A stretch of DNA of 55,794 nucleotides from Bacteroidota bacterium (GTDB lineage Bacteria; Bacteroidota; Bacteroidia; Bacteroidales; SZUA-534). The translations under genes were made by a program, and so were the position numbers. Below are positions 1 to 8,695 of this stretch, piece after piece. The notes under the pieces are model-generated. The model did not search any database and was not told the DNA's origin. It saw only the letters and a list, made by a program, of their open reading frames with translations. Location of the stretch: assembly GCA_003250355.1 (NCBI GenBank), contig QKGS01000044.1, positions 1-55,794 of the forward strand, written 5' to 3'. Each line of letters starts with the position of its first letter. Within the stretch, counting starts at the first letter, position 1.

Positions 1-263
1 ACCGGGTAGCTTTGCTCCCAGTCGTATTTATCGTATATGTGCAGCCCTTCGAAATGTTGCTTATGGCCAAGAAATATTTCTGAAAGGGTATCTAAAAACA
101 GCGACTTACCAAAGCGGCGCGGGCGCGAAAGGAAGTAATACTTACCATTTTCAGCAAGTTGCAGAGCTTCGGGAGTTTTGTCTATATATACATAATTCTC
201 CTTAGGGTCGCGTATATCTCTAAAAGTTTGGATACCTATTGGAAGCTTTTTTCTTTTTTGCAT
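1..263 (-). CDS. AAA-ATPase-like / PD-(D/E)XK family protein, N-terminal part (runs off window)
   Basis: The reverse strand reads from ATG at 263 off the left edge, giving 87 residues without a stop. An in-frame ATG at 269 is an alternative start. The protein begins MQKRKKLPIGIQTFRDIRDP and carries a Walker-A-like RPRRFGKSLF near residue 50. This is the start of the AAA-ATPase_like (PF09820) family, which usually ends in a PD-(D/E)XK nuclease-like domain (PF08011) that would lie outside the window. The family is common in many paralogous copies in Bacteroidales and its cellular role is not established. Residues from about 45 onward are identical to the paralog starting at 54711 on the other strand. 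A TAnnTTTG promoter lies 16 bases upstream. Confidence 0.85.
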   Translation of the reverse strand, partial: MQKRKKLPIGIQTFRDIRDPKENYVYIDKTPEALQLAENGKYYFLSRPRRFGKSLFLDTLSEIFLGHKQHFEGLHIYDKYDWEQSYP

Positions 264-278
264 AACCATTATTTTGTA

Positions 279-286
279 CAAAAATA
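279..286 (-). promoter_or_regulatory. Bacteroidota -7 promoter box for the left-edge ATPase gene
   Basis: On the minus strand this reads TATTTTTG, matching TAnnTTTG. It sits 16 bases before the ATG at 263. The same box and flanking bases occur in front of the paralog at 54711. Confidence 0.55.
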
Positions 287-288
287 GT

Positions 289-319
289 AAAAAAGGGTTG
301 ACTAAATAGCCAACCCTTT
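289..319 (-). terminator. Rho-independent terminator of efp
   Basis: A perfect 9-bp stem pairs AAAGGGTTG (292-300) with CAACCCTTT (311-319) around a 10-base loop. On the minus strand it is followed by a T-run (the A-run 289-294 read in reverse). It lies 22 bases past the efp stop and directly before the next minus-strand promoter. Confidence 0.8.
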
Positions 320-341
320 CATATAATATTGTAATTCAAGC

Positions 342-908
342 TTATGCTTTCACTCTTTCAGAGTAAGAACGGTCGCGAGTATCAATTTTAATTCTTTCGC
401 CTGTATCAATAAACAAAGGTACTCTGATTTCAGCCCCTGTTTCAACAGTTGCAGGTTTAAGTGTATTTGTAGCGGTATCGCCTTTTAAGCCCGGCTCTGT
501 GTAGGTTATCTCCATTTCAACAAAAGGAGGCAATTCAACCTGAAGAACCATTTCCTTTTCAGCATGGAATATTATTTCTACTTCCTGACCTTCTTTCATA
601 AGGTCAAAATTATCAATTTTGCTCTCCTCAACCGGTATTTGCTCAAATGTTTCTAGGTTCATAAAGTTGTAACCCATATCGTCTTTAAATAAGAACTGAT
701 AAGGGCGACGCTCAATACGTACTGTAGTAATTTTAACACCCGATGTGAATGTATTATCAACAACCTTGCCTGTTTCAAGGTTTTTAAGTTTTGTTCTAAC
801 GAAAGCAGGCCCTTTGCCCGGTTTTACGTGCTGAAACTCTACTATTGTCCACAGCTTTCCGTTAAACTCAATACACAGGCCATTTCTAAAATCTGAAGTA
901 TCTGCCAT
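342..908 (-). CDS. efp: Elongation factor P
   Basis: EF-P binds the ribosome between the P and E sites and relieves stalling at proline runs. The 188 residues match the usual length and order: N-terminal KOW-like domain, central OB domain, C-terminal OB domain ending in the signature [20 protein letters not shown]. The tip loop [12 protein letters not shown] carries Lys32, the residue that in E. coli EF-P is beta-lysylated. No modification enzyme gene (epmA-type or EarP) is visible in this window. The gene stands alone with its own TAnnTTTG promoter at 955-962 and a strong terminator downstream. Confidence 0.97.
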   Translation of the reverse strand: MADTSDFRNGLCIEFNGKLWTIVEFQHVKPGKGPAFVRTKLKNLETGKVVDNTFTSGVKITTVRIERRPYQFLFKDDMGYNFMNLETFEQIPVEESKIDNFDLMKEGQEVEIIFHAEKEMVLQVELPPFVEMEITYTEPGLKGDTATNTLKPATVETGAEIRVPLFIDTGERIKIDTRDRSYSERVKA

Positions 909-954
909 GATTATTTATTTATACTCTTGTAAATATTTAATTTTTAGTAAGCTG

Positions 955-962
955 CAAAAATA
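955..962 (-). promoter_or_regulatory. -7 promoter box of efp
   Basis: The minus strand reads TATTTTTG, an exact TAnnTTTG match, 46 bases before the efp start codon, giving a leader of about 40 bases. Confidence 0.5.
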
Positions 963-983
963 TACTATTTCACTGAACACACA

Positions 984-1024
984 AATACCCGCTACCGTAT
1001 TTTCAAAATACAATAGCGGGTATT
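984..1024 (-). terminator. Long hairpin, probable terminator of the DUF2934 gene
   Basis: The outer arms AATACCCGCTA (984-994) and TAGCGGGTATT (1014-1024) pair perfectly. An inner palindrome of GTATTTT and AAAATAC (997-1011) extends the stem. It starts 30 bases after the stop of the gene ending at 1054. The T-run is weak, so it could act on either strand. Confidence 0.6.
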
Positions 1025-1053
1025 AAAATATAATCCCTTGATACGGTCAAAAA

Positions 1054-1302
1054 CTAAGCTAATTCTTTTTCGGCCTGAACCCAGTCTGATACAGAGTCGC
1101 CAGGTATACCGTTTACTAATCTGTTGTTATATATTTCCTCGGCACGCTTACGAATTTGAGCTTCGGTAACTTTCTTTGTTTTTGTTGTAGCAGCCTTTTT
1201 TACTATGGCAGCTTTTTTCTCTGTTTCTGCCTTTGCTGTAGTAGTTTTTTTAGCGGTTGTTTTTTTTGTCGCTGTTTTTTCAGTTGTTGCTTTTGGTGCC
1301 AT
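1054..1302 (-). CDS. Histone H1-like Lys/Ala/Thr-rich protein with DUF2934 tail
   Basis: This is an 82-residue basic protein. Residues 1-45 are almost entirely Lys, Ala and Thr (repeats of the TKKTTAKK type), like the tails of eukaryotic H1 and bacterial Hc-type nucleoid proteins. Residues 46-82 (IRKRAEEIYNNRL, then DSVSDWVQAEKEL) match DUF2934, whose pattern is an IxxRAxELY helix followed by DWxxAExEL. DUF2934 has no established function. A DNA-binding or nucleoid role is inferred from the tail only. It is monocistronic with a hairpin downstream. Confidence 0.8.
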   Translation of the reverse strand: MAPKATTEKTATKKTTAKKTTTAKAETEKKAAIVKKAATTKTKKVTEAQIRKRAEEIYNNRLVNGIPGDSVSDWVQAEKELA

Positions 1303-1399
1303 TATCTGATTTATTTTAGTTAATTAATTGAGCTAAAAGTACCAAATTATTATATAAATATCAAAAAGTGGTTTATGTAATTTCACTGTTTATATTCAA

Positions 1400-2560
1400 T
1401 TATTTATTATACTTCAAAGTTATAACAGCTATTTCGGGTCGGTTGCCGGTACGCACCGGAGGCCCCCAAGTTCCATAACCTTGCGATGTGTAGAACCATG
1501 TATTATTCTTTCTCATTAGCCCCATATCGTTTTCATACACCTTACGGGTAATATATCCGAAAGGCCAAAGCTGTCCCTTGTGTGTATGCCCCGATACCAT
1601 TAGGTCTACATTTAAATTTGCAACCGCATCATACTCCACCGGCTGATGGTCAATAAGTATTACCGGTTCATTATAGTTATGTCCGTTCATAATTGCCGAT
1701 ACAGGCTTGCGTCCCACTCCTACATAATTGACCTTATCTTTATCGTCGCGGCCAACAATCCAAAGCTTACCTGCTACATTTATCATGGTATCGCGCACGT
1801 AAGTAATACCAAATCGGCTCAGGTAGTTTACACTAATATCGGGCTTACCTATATATTCGTGATTCCCGGTTACGGCATATATTCCAAGCGGCGCTTCAAC
1901 TTTCGTAAAATGCCTGCCCATATCATGCTTTACTACAGGCAGCGGGTTATGGTCAACCAGGTCGCCTGCCAGCAATACAATATCGGGTTTTACTTTATTA
2001 ATGTTTTTTACCAATTTGCGTACACGGTTATCGCCAAGTATAAAACCCATGTGTATATCGGTAACAAGGGCAATTTTCAACTCGCCGCTCCCATTATCAG
2101 GGCCAGGTTTATCAATAGTTATTTCATAGTTATTTATTTGTGCCGAACGGGCATTCAGGTATCCTGCAAATACAATTACCGATACTACTGCTGCTGTTGC
2201 TGCAAATAACCATTTACCGCTAAGGAAAGTCTGTGTCCATTCTTGAGGTATAAAATGAAACCAATGGTTCAACAACCTAACCATATCAATAGCTACAACC
2301 AAAAGCAACATATATAACAAGGCTGCAATCCAAAACGAACCCATACGGGTAATAATAGTTGCAAACATTGTTGCCGGCCCGCGCTCCAAATACATACCCG
2401 CCATAAACGATATTGTAAAAAACCAAAACAGATATGGAAATATAGTTTTAATTACACCTTGGGGTAAAGCCTGCATTCCGCGATTATACACATAGTAACT
2501 GCCCAGAAAATAAACAAGACTTATTACCAATACAAAAACCATAAATATTGATTGTTTCAT
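1400..2560 (-). CDS. Membrane-anchored metallophosphoesterase (YkuE/YaeI-like)
   Basis: This is a calcineurin-type phosphoesterase of 386 residues. Four hydrophobic segments occupy roughly residues 5-22, 38-57, 74-93 and 117-135, and the catalytic domain follows. The dinuclear metal-site motifs are intact: TDIH (D168, H170), AGDLVD (D200), GNHEY (N233, H234), a DHQP segment, and SGHTHKGQ. Related proteins (YkuE, YaeI) hydrolyse phosphodiesters or UDP-diacylglucosamine-type lipids at the membrane, but the substrate here cannot be read from sequence. Length and the N-terminal membrane segments fit the Bacteroidota form of the family. It is probably monocistronic. Pairs of antisense frames through it are not genes. 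Confidence 0.9.
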   Translation of the reverse strand: MKQSIFMVFVLVISLVYFLGSYYVYNRGMQALPQGVIKTIFPYLFWFFTISFMAGMYLERGPATMFATIITRMGSFWIAALLYMLLLVVAIDMVRLLNHWFHFIPQEWTQTFLSGKWLFAATAAVVSVIVFAGYLNARSAQINNYEITIDKPGPDNGSGELKIALVTDIHMGFILGDNRVRKLVKNINKVKPDIVLLAGDLVDHNPLPVVKHDMGRHFTKVEAPLGIYAVTGNHEYIGKPDISVNYLSRFGITYVRDTMINVAGKLWIVGRDDKDKVNYVGVGRKPVSAIMNGHNYNEPVILIDHQPVEYDAVANLNVDLMVSGHTHKGQLWPFGYITRKVYENDMGLMRKNNTWFYTSQGYGTWGPPVRTGNRPEIAVITLKYNK

Positions 2561-2817
2561 TACTTTAAATAATTAACGTTATAATATTATATATCAGACT
2601 AATATAAATAAGAACTCAAATACATAATTAGTTTTGACACATAATAATGAAATATACAAAAGAAATATGTTCAAAAATTTAATAGAAGAGTTTTTCGGCG
2701 AGTGTGCGAAAAAAAGCGGTGTACAAAAAAAAACACCTCCACATTTTAAAAAAATATGCTACAAAACAATTTACGCTAATTATATGTTATTAATGTAAAA
2801 TCTAAAAATTCAACGCC
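2561..2817. other. Intergenic region, divergent promoters expected
   Basis: These 257 bases separate the divergent metallophosphoesterase and thioredoxin lipoprotein genes. They are very A/T-rich, with no open frame worth calling and no clear hairpin terminator. Promoters for both genes must lie here, but no unambiguous TAnnTTTG box was found. Confidence 0.4.
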
Positions 2818-3354
2818 ATGAACTTACTTAAAAACAAAAAGATACAATTTATAAGTACTTTAACAATAGTAGCCCTTGCGCTGGTATTATCGTCGTGCAC
2901 AAAAGACAATAGTTTAAAACCTGCTGAGCAAGGTGGGTCAGCACCCGGTTTTACACTCGAATCGGTATCGGGCGGTAGTGTAAGCCTGTCAGATTACAGC
3001 GGTAAGGTTGTAGTGTTGTTTTTCTTTGGCAATACGTGTCCGTCGTGCAAAGCATCGGCTCCCGATATTGAGAGCAAACTACACTCTCCGTTTAAAAACA
3101 ATGCCGATTACCAAATTCTTGGAATTGACCAATGGAACGGCTCCAAGGCTTCAGTTGATGGTTTTAAAACAGCAACAGGGGTTACCTTTCCGCTATTGCT
3201 CAATGGAGCTAACGTAGCTAAGGAATACAACACTACATACGACCGCCTTGTGGTAATTGACAAGCAAGGCAATATTGCATACAAAGGTATTACAAATGCC
3301 GCAGGCGATGTTGACTATGTTAAGCAAAAGGTTGATATGTTGCTTGCCAAATAA
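2818..3354 (+). CDS. Thioredoxin-fold lipoprotein (TlpA/AhpC-TSA-like)
   Basis: This 178-residue lipoprotein has a lipobox LSSC with Cys27 as the lipidation site, so it is an envelope protein. Residues 40-178 form a TlpA-type thioredoxin fold: APGFTLESV and SGGSVSLSDYSGK lead into VVVLFFFGNTCPSCKAS with the redox pair Cys74/Cys77. The later strand YDRLVVIDKQGNIAYKG is typical. The CPSC active site suggests a thiol-disulfide oxidoreductase or a peroxiredoxin-like reductase. It is the first of three co-directional genes: a second thioredoxin begins 42 bases later and an outer-membrane protein follows. Joint action in envelope redox is inferred from this order. Confidence 0.88.
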   Translation: MNLLKNKKIQFISTLTIVALALVLSSCTKDNSLKPAEQGGSAPGFTLESVSGGSVSLSDYSGKVVVLFFFGNTCPSCKASAPDIESKLHSPFKNNADYQILGIDQWNGSKASVDGFKTATGVTFPLLLNGANVAKEYNTTYDRLVVIDKQGNIAYKGITNAAGDVDYVKQKVDMLLAK

Positions 3355-3396
3355 AAGTATTGTGATAAATATAATATTTCATAAAACATTCAAACA

Positions 3397-3876
3397 ATGA
3401 GAATAATAACAGCAATAATTATTTCAATATTTACTTTAAGTACTCATAGTCAAACAGTTGATAACTTTGAACTTAAAAATATTGAAGGAAAATACATTTC
3501 GTATAATACCATAAAAGGTAAAAAATTAACAGTAATTGATTTTTGGGCAAGCTGGTGTAAGCCATGTATGAAAGCTATACCTGAACTTAATTCAGTATAC
3601 AATAACTTCAAAGACAAAGAGGTACAGGTAATAGGTGTTAACTGCGACGGCCCCCGAAGTGCAGCGAAAGTTGAGCCGCTGGTTAATACACTTGGCATAA
3701 AATACCCGGTACTTACCGATATGGATAAAACTGTAATGACAAGCCTCAACTTATCGGCTTTTCCAACTCTGATATTGATAAATTCGGCAAACAAAATAGT
3801 GTGGATACACGAAGGATTTTCTCCAGGCGATGAAAAACTTATACACTCAAAAATTGAACAAGAATTGAGTAATTAA
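3397..3876 (+). CDS. Secreted TlpA-family thioredoxin
   Basis: This is a 159-residue protein with a cleavable signal peptide (about residues 1-18, ending THSQ). The thioredoxin fold is complete: KKLTVIDFWASWCKPCMKA holds the catalytic pair Cys54/Cys57, and a cis-Pro loop sits at AFPTLILI. TlpA/ResA relatives reduce periplasmic thiols, for example in cytochrome c maturation. The stop codon overlaps the next start by one base (TAATG), so it is translationally coupled to the DUF6029 gene. With the preceding CPSC lipoprotein it forms a small redox cluster. Confidence 0.9.
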   Translation: MRIITAIIISIFTLSTHSQTVDNFELKNIEGKYISYNTIKGKKLTVIDFWASWCKPCMKAIPELNSVYNNFKDKEVQVIGVNCDGPRSAAKVEPLVNTLGIKYPVLTDMDKTVMTSLNLSAFPTLILINSANKIVWIHEGFSPGDEKLIHSKIEQELSN

Positions 3877-5351
3877 TGCACATACCAATGAATAACAGAC
3901 TATTACACACACTCACTCTAATTCTTACATTAAATATATTAAATGCTCAGTTCCAAGGCAATAACCTGCTCGAATATCAACACGGTGAGTTACCGGGCGA
4001 TACAGCAACATTATCAAGCCTGTACGACCGTGCCTCACTAAGCTATAAATTCAACTCTGTAAAGCTCTCGGCCAATGTAGAGCAGTTTCATACCCCATAT
4101 ACCGACCGTAACTATGTAAAGCTTTCGGGCTATACGCTCAATTATAAAACCAAACCCATTGAGCTAAATGTTGGGCATTTTTACGAAACATTGGGCAGGG
4201 GGTTACTGTTGCGTTCGTTTGAGATACAGGGAGCACTGCTCGAAGACATTAGTTACCGCAGCAAACAATATTTTCACCGCGATATATTTGGTGCTAATAT
4301 TCAATACCGCAACAATAATTTTACAGCCAAAGCCATATACGGTAAACCTTTGAATAATCTTTACCCCCCAATATTCGGCGATACCATTCGGCGTACCGAT
4401 ATTATTGAAGCTGCGTACCTTGAATACACTATCATGAGGCAAACAATAGGGGGTGCTGCACTTAGGCTCACCAACCGCAACGGCGCTGCCACCTATGGTA
4501 TGTTTACCCTTTCGGGGCGTTTGTTTCCGTGGATGTCGTACTATACCGAGTATGCACAAAATGTGAACGACCCTGCATTTGCCTTGTCGAAAAAATCGTC
4601 GTCGACTCTATATTCCGGGTTCAATATATTTGCCAATAATTGGGGATTAAGCCTTGAATACAAGAACTACAATAACTTTATACTTGGTGCAGGAATTAAC
4701 GAACCCCCGGCTTTGGTTAAAGAGCATACATACAAAGTACTCAACCGCAGCACTCACGTAGTACAGCCTATAAGCGAGCAGGGAATACAGGCCGAATTGT
4801 ATTACTCGTTTGCCAATGGCTCTGTACTTACCCTTAACAACACCATAGCCATTAATACTTTGGCTAAGGAACTGTTGTATCGTGAATATTTTGCCGAATA
4901 CAGCTTTACGCTAAATGGCAAGCACGACACCAAACTATTTTTCGATTATGCCGAAGACCCCTTTAAGCTTGAAGTGGGGCGAACATCGGCAGGTGCATAC
5001 ACCGACTGGCAAATACTTTCAGGCTCAGTTGTTTCGGCAAACTACGAATTTCAAACATTTCGCCGTACCGGCGTTTCGGTTTTCAACCATGTGTTTATTG
5101 CCGGGTACAACTACAAATCGAAATTTAACATTAGCGTAGTAACAGAGTCGAGCACCGATGGGTATATTATGAAAAATAACGAAACACAAAGATTTTGGTT
5201 CGGAGCCAATGCCGGCTATAAAATAAACAGCAATAACACCGTAACTGTTTTTGGAGGTCAGCGCCGCGGTGGGCCGGCCTGTCAGGCAGGAGTTTGTTAC
5301 GAAGTACTCGATTTTGCCGGAGTTGAGCTAAGGATTACAAGTAGGTTTTAA
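3876..5351 (+). CDS. DUF6029-family predicted outer-membrane protein
   Basis: This 491-residue protein is rich in alternating aromatic beta-strands and ends in an aromatic residue (LRITSRF), as outer-membrane barrels do. The start drawn here overlaps the previous stop by one base. An in-frame ATG at 3888 (MNNRLLHTLTL) gives a cleaner signal peptide ending LNILNA and may be the true start. The N-terminal mature sequence (NNLLEYQHGELPG) resembles DUF6029, a family of Bacteroidota proteins next to TlpA-like thioredoxins. Function is unknown. The linkage suggests export or assembly of an envelope protein that depends on thiol redox, which is an inference. Confidence 0.8.
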   Translation: MHIPMNNRLLHTLTLILTLNILNAQFQGNNLLEYQHGELPGDTATLSSLYDRASLSYKFNSVKLSANVEQFHTPYTDRNYVKLSGYTLNYKTKPIELNVGHFYETLGRGLLLRSFEIQGALLEDISYRSKQYFHRDIFGANIQYRNNNFTAKAIYGKPLNNLYPPIFGDTIRRTDIIEAAYLEYTIMRQTIGGAALRLTNRNGAATYGMFTLSGRLFPWMSYYTEYAQNVNDPAFALSKKSSSTLYSGFNIFANNWGLSLEYKNYNNFILGAGINEPPALVKEHTYKVLNRSTHVVQPISEQGIQAELYYSFANGSVLTLNNTIAINTLAKELLYREYFAEYSFTLNGKHDTKLFFDYAEDPFKLEVGRTSAGAYTDWQILSGSVVSANYEFQTFRRTGVSVFNHVFIAGYNYKSKFNISVVTESSTDGYIMKNNETQRFWFGANAGYKINSNNTVTVFGGQRRGGPACQAGVCYEVLDFAGVELRITSRF

Positions 5352-5357
5352 GAAAAA

Positions 5358-5475
5358 CTAACCACAGGGGGCGCAGAGTTTCGCAGAGAGAATATGCAAT
5401 TACACCTCAGCGTTTCTCCGCGCCCTCAGCGGCATTAAGAAACTAACCGCAGAGAACGCAGAGGGGCGCAGAGGT
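5358..5475. repeat. CGCAGAG-type intergenic repeat, two direct copies and one inverted copy
   Basis: Copy one (5358-5390) and copy two (5443-5475) both begin TAACC(A/G)CAG and contain CGCAGAG units. The segment 5402-5433 (CTCAGCG, CGCCCTCAGCGG) is the same motif inverted. Together they can fold into an extended stem. The repeat fills most of the gap between convergent genes, where it may also serve as a terminator. Confidence 0.7.
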
Positions 5476-5546
5476 AATATATGTAACTTACAACTAATCT
5501 GAGCTGAAAGTTACATATGAGCTCCCTTTTCTGATATTAAAGTGTA

Positions 5547-6059
5547 TTATAAATTTTTAGCGGCTAAGCTTTTTAGCTCATTGCTTATTGACAATCCCTG
5601 AGCCAATATATTCGACGATTTTAATTCAAACATCAGCTTATTGCTTTCGATATAAAAATTAATACCCGAGCCCTTATCAATACTTCCGCTTGTTTCGGTT
5701 ATAATTAAACTATGCTGAGCTGTGGCTGCATACGATGATATAAGACTCTCCTTACCACTCAAAAAATATATTACATGACAGTTGCCGGCATCGGCATTGG
5801 TGTCAATTTTTTTAATTGCTATTTTTTTTCCTCCAATAGTTTTCTGGGCACAAACAGCATCTAAGGTTGAATACAATTCCTTGTCGTCGCCAACTATTCC
5901 TATTGTAAATTCTGCGCTTGAAAAGCTTTGAGGCCACTGAACATATCGCGATATATTGTATATATACAAGGCTTTAAATTTCGATATTTGCGCACTAGAA
6001 CTTTTAGAACCTACAAATAACGATAAGGCTAATATTAGTGTAAACTTTAAATTCTTCAT
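5547..6059 (-). CDS. YfiR-like periplasmic protein (DUF4154)
   Basis: This 170-residue protein has a signal peptide (about 1-23, ending SSSAQ) and the DUF4154/YfiR pattern: KALYIYNISRYVQWP near the start, FTIGIVGDDKELY, then CHVIYFL and a SLIITETSG segment. YfiR of Pseudomonas is a periplasmic repressor of a diguanylate cyclase. Many DUF4154 proteins instead sit beside a TonB-dependent receptor and a kinase. Here the receptor gene lies 59 bases upstream on the same strand, so the two are probably co-transcribed. No kinase or GGDEF gene is adjacent, so the partner is unclear. Confidence 0.85.
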   Translation of the reverse strand: MKNLKFTLILALSLFVGSKSSSAQISKFKALYIYNISRYVQWPQSFSSAEFTIGIVGDDKELYSTLDAVCAQKTIGGKKIAIKKIDTNADAGNCHVIYFLSGKESLISSYAATAQHSLIITETSGSIDKGSGINFYIESNKLMFELKSSNILAQGLSISNELKSLAAKNL

Positions 6060-6118
6060 TTTTCAAATTGTTATGTTGCTCTAAATCTTATTTGCCCTGA
6101 GCAGGAGCTTGTTATGTA

Positions 6119-8524
6119 CTATAATTTATAAACCAGTTTGGCTGTAAATGACCGTGGCTCCGATATATACGAGCTTTCGCTAACACCCGCAAAATCAGAC
6201 ACTTTGCCATGCTTACCAAGTATGTTTGTTACACCCAGGGTAAGGTATATATTTTCAATAAAATTGGCAGTAACCGAAGCGTTCCAAAAATAACTATTAC
6301 CGTAGAACCCTTCGCTGTTAATAGCCTTATCGTACAAGCTATTGATTGTAGCCGACAGCTCAGGTGTTGAAGCTTCATTAACAGCTATTTGTTGCAAATC
6401 TTTATTCCCTTTATAGCCCCATAGAGCAGTAAATTCGGAATGCAGAACCAGTTTTTTGTTCAAAAAATACTTATCGAAATATACTTTGGTAATATTATTA
6501 GCAATGTTTCGCAAATCGTTACCATTACCAATATTTACAGTATCGCGGGTTGCATTATTAATAGTATAATATTCGGCTCCCGATATTGCTGAGTTTAACA
6601 CATCATCTTCCAGCTTAAAATTTATTTGCTTGCTAAATGAGTGATTTGCCCCTATGCGCAACTTATCGTAAGTAATGTTATAGTCAATATCGAACCCGGC
6701 TATTTGAACTTTAGCTACCTTTTCGGCAGTAAATGAACCCCAGTTCCAGCCTATTGCATCTTGATAGTTGTAATAGGTTGCTACATTAAGCATCGACTTA
6801 TCGGTAAGCAAGCTGGTGTAAATTATTTCGGTATTAATAACCGACTCTGTTTCACCTTTTTCGCCCAGTTGGTTGCTTCGGTATAGTTGCTCTGCCGAAT
6901 TTATTTTATTCGATTTTTGAACTATCAGTTTTAATATATTGCTTTTGTTTATTTCAGAAACCACTGCAACGCGAGGCGAGAACAACCAATCGGAGTAAGT
7001 GTTTTTATCGGCACGGGCTGAAAGCAAAAGGGTAAAATAATTACTAAATTCAAGATTTGCTTCTGCAACCAAACCTACATCAATAGTATTCCACCCGTTT
7101 CCTACAAAGAAGTAATCTTTGCCTTCAACCATTGTTGCAGTATCTTTTGACCTGTAAGCTCCTTTATACGGAAGTATTGAATAAGAATCGGGACCATTTA
7201 ATATCTCCTGTCCTTCTCCTAACCTGAAATTACGAGCATCATCGCCCCATCCTTTACCATAACGTGTTTGCGTTAGTTCAGCACCGGCAGCAACCTTGTA
7301 TTTATCTGAAAATTTGTATAACCCTGTAGTTTTACCAACTATGGCATTTTCCGAAAAGTTAGAACGTGCATTTAGAGCATATTCCAAATCGTTAACACTG
7401 TGATACTTGCTCAATGTGTCGTAATGCACTTTTAAATATTTATAGGCATTACCGTTTGTAGTTAAATAGTCGGAACCTACAAAAGCCAGTTCTGTATTTA
7501 ACTCAAAATTTGTACCTGAAAATTTGTGATTGTTTTTTAAGCTTACTATCATTTGTTGTTGGTTATGATAAGCCATATTCTGAGCCGAACCATATATTGG
7601 CTTGTTAGCAGCATCGAAACCTATTATAGGTTCGCTTTTGCTCATGCTATACCCTCCCATAGTAGCTCCTGCTCTATTATAGCGGGCTGTGAATGTTAGC
7701 TCTTCAAATAAATTGAAACTTGCAAGCATTTTTAATTGCGGTTGGTTTTTATAGTCGCCCATATAGTCGAGTGCAGGGTTACGGTAATAATTGTTAAGCC
7801 CCGCTGAATCGCCGCGCGAACCAACTAAATAATCGCCTGTCATACCCCACGGGTTAGCATGCAGGTATTTACCTTCAGGAACTACACCTTCTGTCCAAGC
7901 CCCACTTGCATGAACAAAACCGTTTAATTTCCATTTTTCAAATCCATACGATACCGATGCCGTTTTATTGTTGTATCCACTTGCATATCCGGCAGTAACA
8001 TTTAGCCCTTTATTATTTTCGGCTGTTTTGGTTACAATATTTATAACCCCGGCTATTGCACCAGGCCCATAGGTTACCGAACCCGGACCGCGAATTATCT
8101 CTATTCGGTCTATGTCGTTCATATCCCAGTTCTCCAGTTCCGTAGCAACCCCCCGGTGTGCTTTTTGGTTAACCAGTAAACCGTTTACGGTAAGCAACAA
8201 CTTCGTATTCCTGTCTGAAGTTATCCCTCTTATTCCAATATTTGCCCCCTCGTTGTGACGAAAATAATTGGCTCCCGGAACATACATCTGAATTAAGTGA
8301 ACAATGTTTTGTGCGTTCGATAATTCAATATCTTCCTTAGTAATGGTAGTAACACTTGCCGGCAACTTCGATTTCGATGTTCCCGAAATAGTTCCAATAC
8401 TTACTTCCATATTCATTAAATCCTCAAGACTCATGGTCATTAATTCATCAATGGTAATCTCTTCTTGTGAGTATATTCCAATACTCAAAACCGTTAGTAG
8501 CGTAAATAGTAAAAATTGTTTCAT
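6119..8524 (-). CDS. TonB-dependent receptor (plug plus barrel)
   Basis: This is an 801-residue outer-membrane receptor. It has a signal peptide (residues 1-19) and then a short conserved leader with DLMNMEVSIGTISGTSKSK, typical of receptors paired with DUF4154 proteins. The plug domain spans about 50-165 and includes NIVHLIQMYVPG and IRGPGSVTYGPGAIAGVINI. A long 22-strand-type barrel follows, ending RSFTAKLVYKL. No carboxypeptidase-regulatory-like domain is present, unlike SusC proteins, so it is a classical small-ligand receptor. The ligand cannot be told from sequence. The YfiR-like gene follows. A palindrome next to its promoter (8566-8599) may be an operator. Confidence 0.93.
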   Translation of the reverse strand: MKQFLLFTLLTVLSIGIYSQEEITIDELMTMSLEDLMNMEVSIGTISGTSKSKLPASVTTITKEDIELSNAQNIVHLIQMYVPGANYFRHNEGANIGIRGITSDRNTKLLLTVNGLLVNQKAHRGVATELENWDMNDIDRIEIIRGPGSVTYGPGAIAGVINIVTKTAENNKGLNVTAGYASGYNNKTASVSYGFEKWKLNGFVHASGAWTEGVVPEGKYLHANPWGMTGDYLVGSRGDSAGLNNYYRNPALDYMGDYKNQPQLKMLASFNLFEELTFTARYNRAGATMGGYSMSKSEPIIGFDAANKPIYGSAQNMAYHNQQQMIVSLKNNHKFSGTNFELNTELAFVGSDYLTTNGNAYKYLKVHYDTLSKYHSVNDLEYALNARSNFSENAIVGKTTGLYKFSDKYKVAAGAELTQTRYGKGWGDDARNFRLGEGQEILNGPDSYSILPYKGAYRSKDTATMVEGKDYFFVGNGWNTIDVGLVAEANLEFSNYFTLLLSARADKNTYSDWLFSPRVAVVSEINKSNILKLIVQKSNKINSAEQLYRSNQLGEKGETESVINTEIIYTSLLTDKSMLNVATYYNYQDAIGWNWGSFTAEKVAKVQIAGFDIDYNITYDKLRIGANHSFSKQINFKLEDDVLNSAISGAEYYTINNATRDTVNIGNGNDLRNIANNITKVYFDKYFLNKKLVLHSEFTALWGYKGNKDLQQIAVNEASTPELSATINSLYDKAINSEGFYGNSYFWNASVTANFIENIYLTLGVTNILGKHGKVSDFAGVSESSYISEPRSFTAKLVYKL

Positions 8525-8565
8525 AAAATTTTAAAAATTAAACATAGTCCGAGCTGATACGGCGA

Positions 8566-8599
8566 CAAACATAAAAGGTTAAAAGTATTTTATACTTTT
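8566..8599 (-). promoter_or_regulatory. Promoter and 19-bp palindrome before the TonB receptor
   Basis: On the minus strand 8573-8566 reads TATGTTTG (TAnnTTTG). Just upstream, 8581-8599 is a near-perfect 9-1-9 inverted repeat: AAAAGTAT, three T, ATACTTTT. It covers the region where a -33 element would lie, which is a typical place for a repressor of the Fur/Zur or DtxR type. Confidence 0.45.
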
Positions 8600-8695
8600 T
8601 TTTGAAAACTGATTAATTGTATTGTTTCAGTTGCCGGAAATCATGTTTGTAAATGAGGAATACAACGGAATCGTATGCAATAATTTAAAAAAACA

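Noticed and set aside
1646-2209. 187-codon open frame on the plus strand across the metallophosphoesterase gene
   Set aside because: It is antisense to a gene with all catalytic motifs, is biased to Tyr/Ile/Cys, and has no family resemblance.
5358-5475. Possible CRISPR-like array
   Set aside because: Units are irregular, one is inverted, there are no uniform spacers and no cas genes nearby.
5547-8524. SusC/SusD-type glycan-uptake locus
   Set aside because: The receptor lacks the SusC-type N-terminal extension and no SusD-like lipoprotein or glycoside hydrolase is adjacent.
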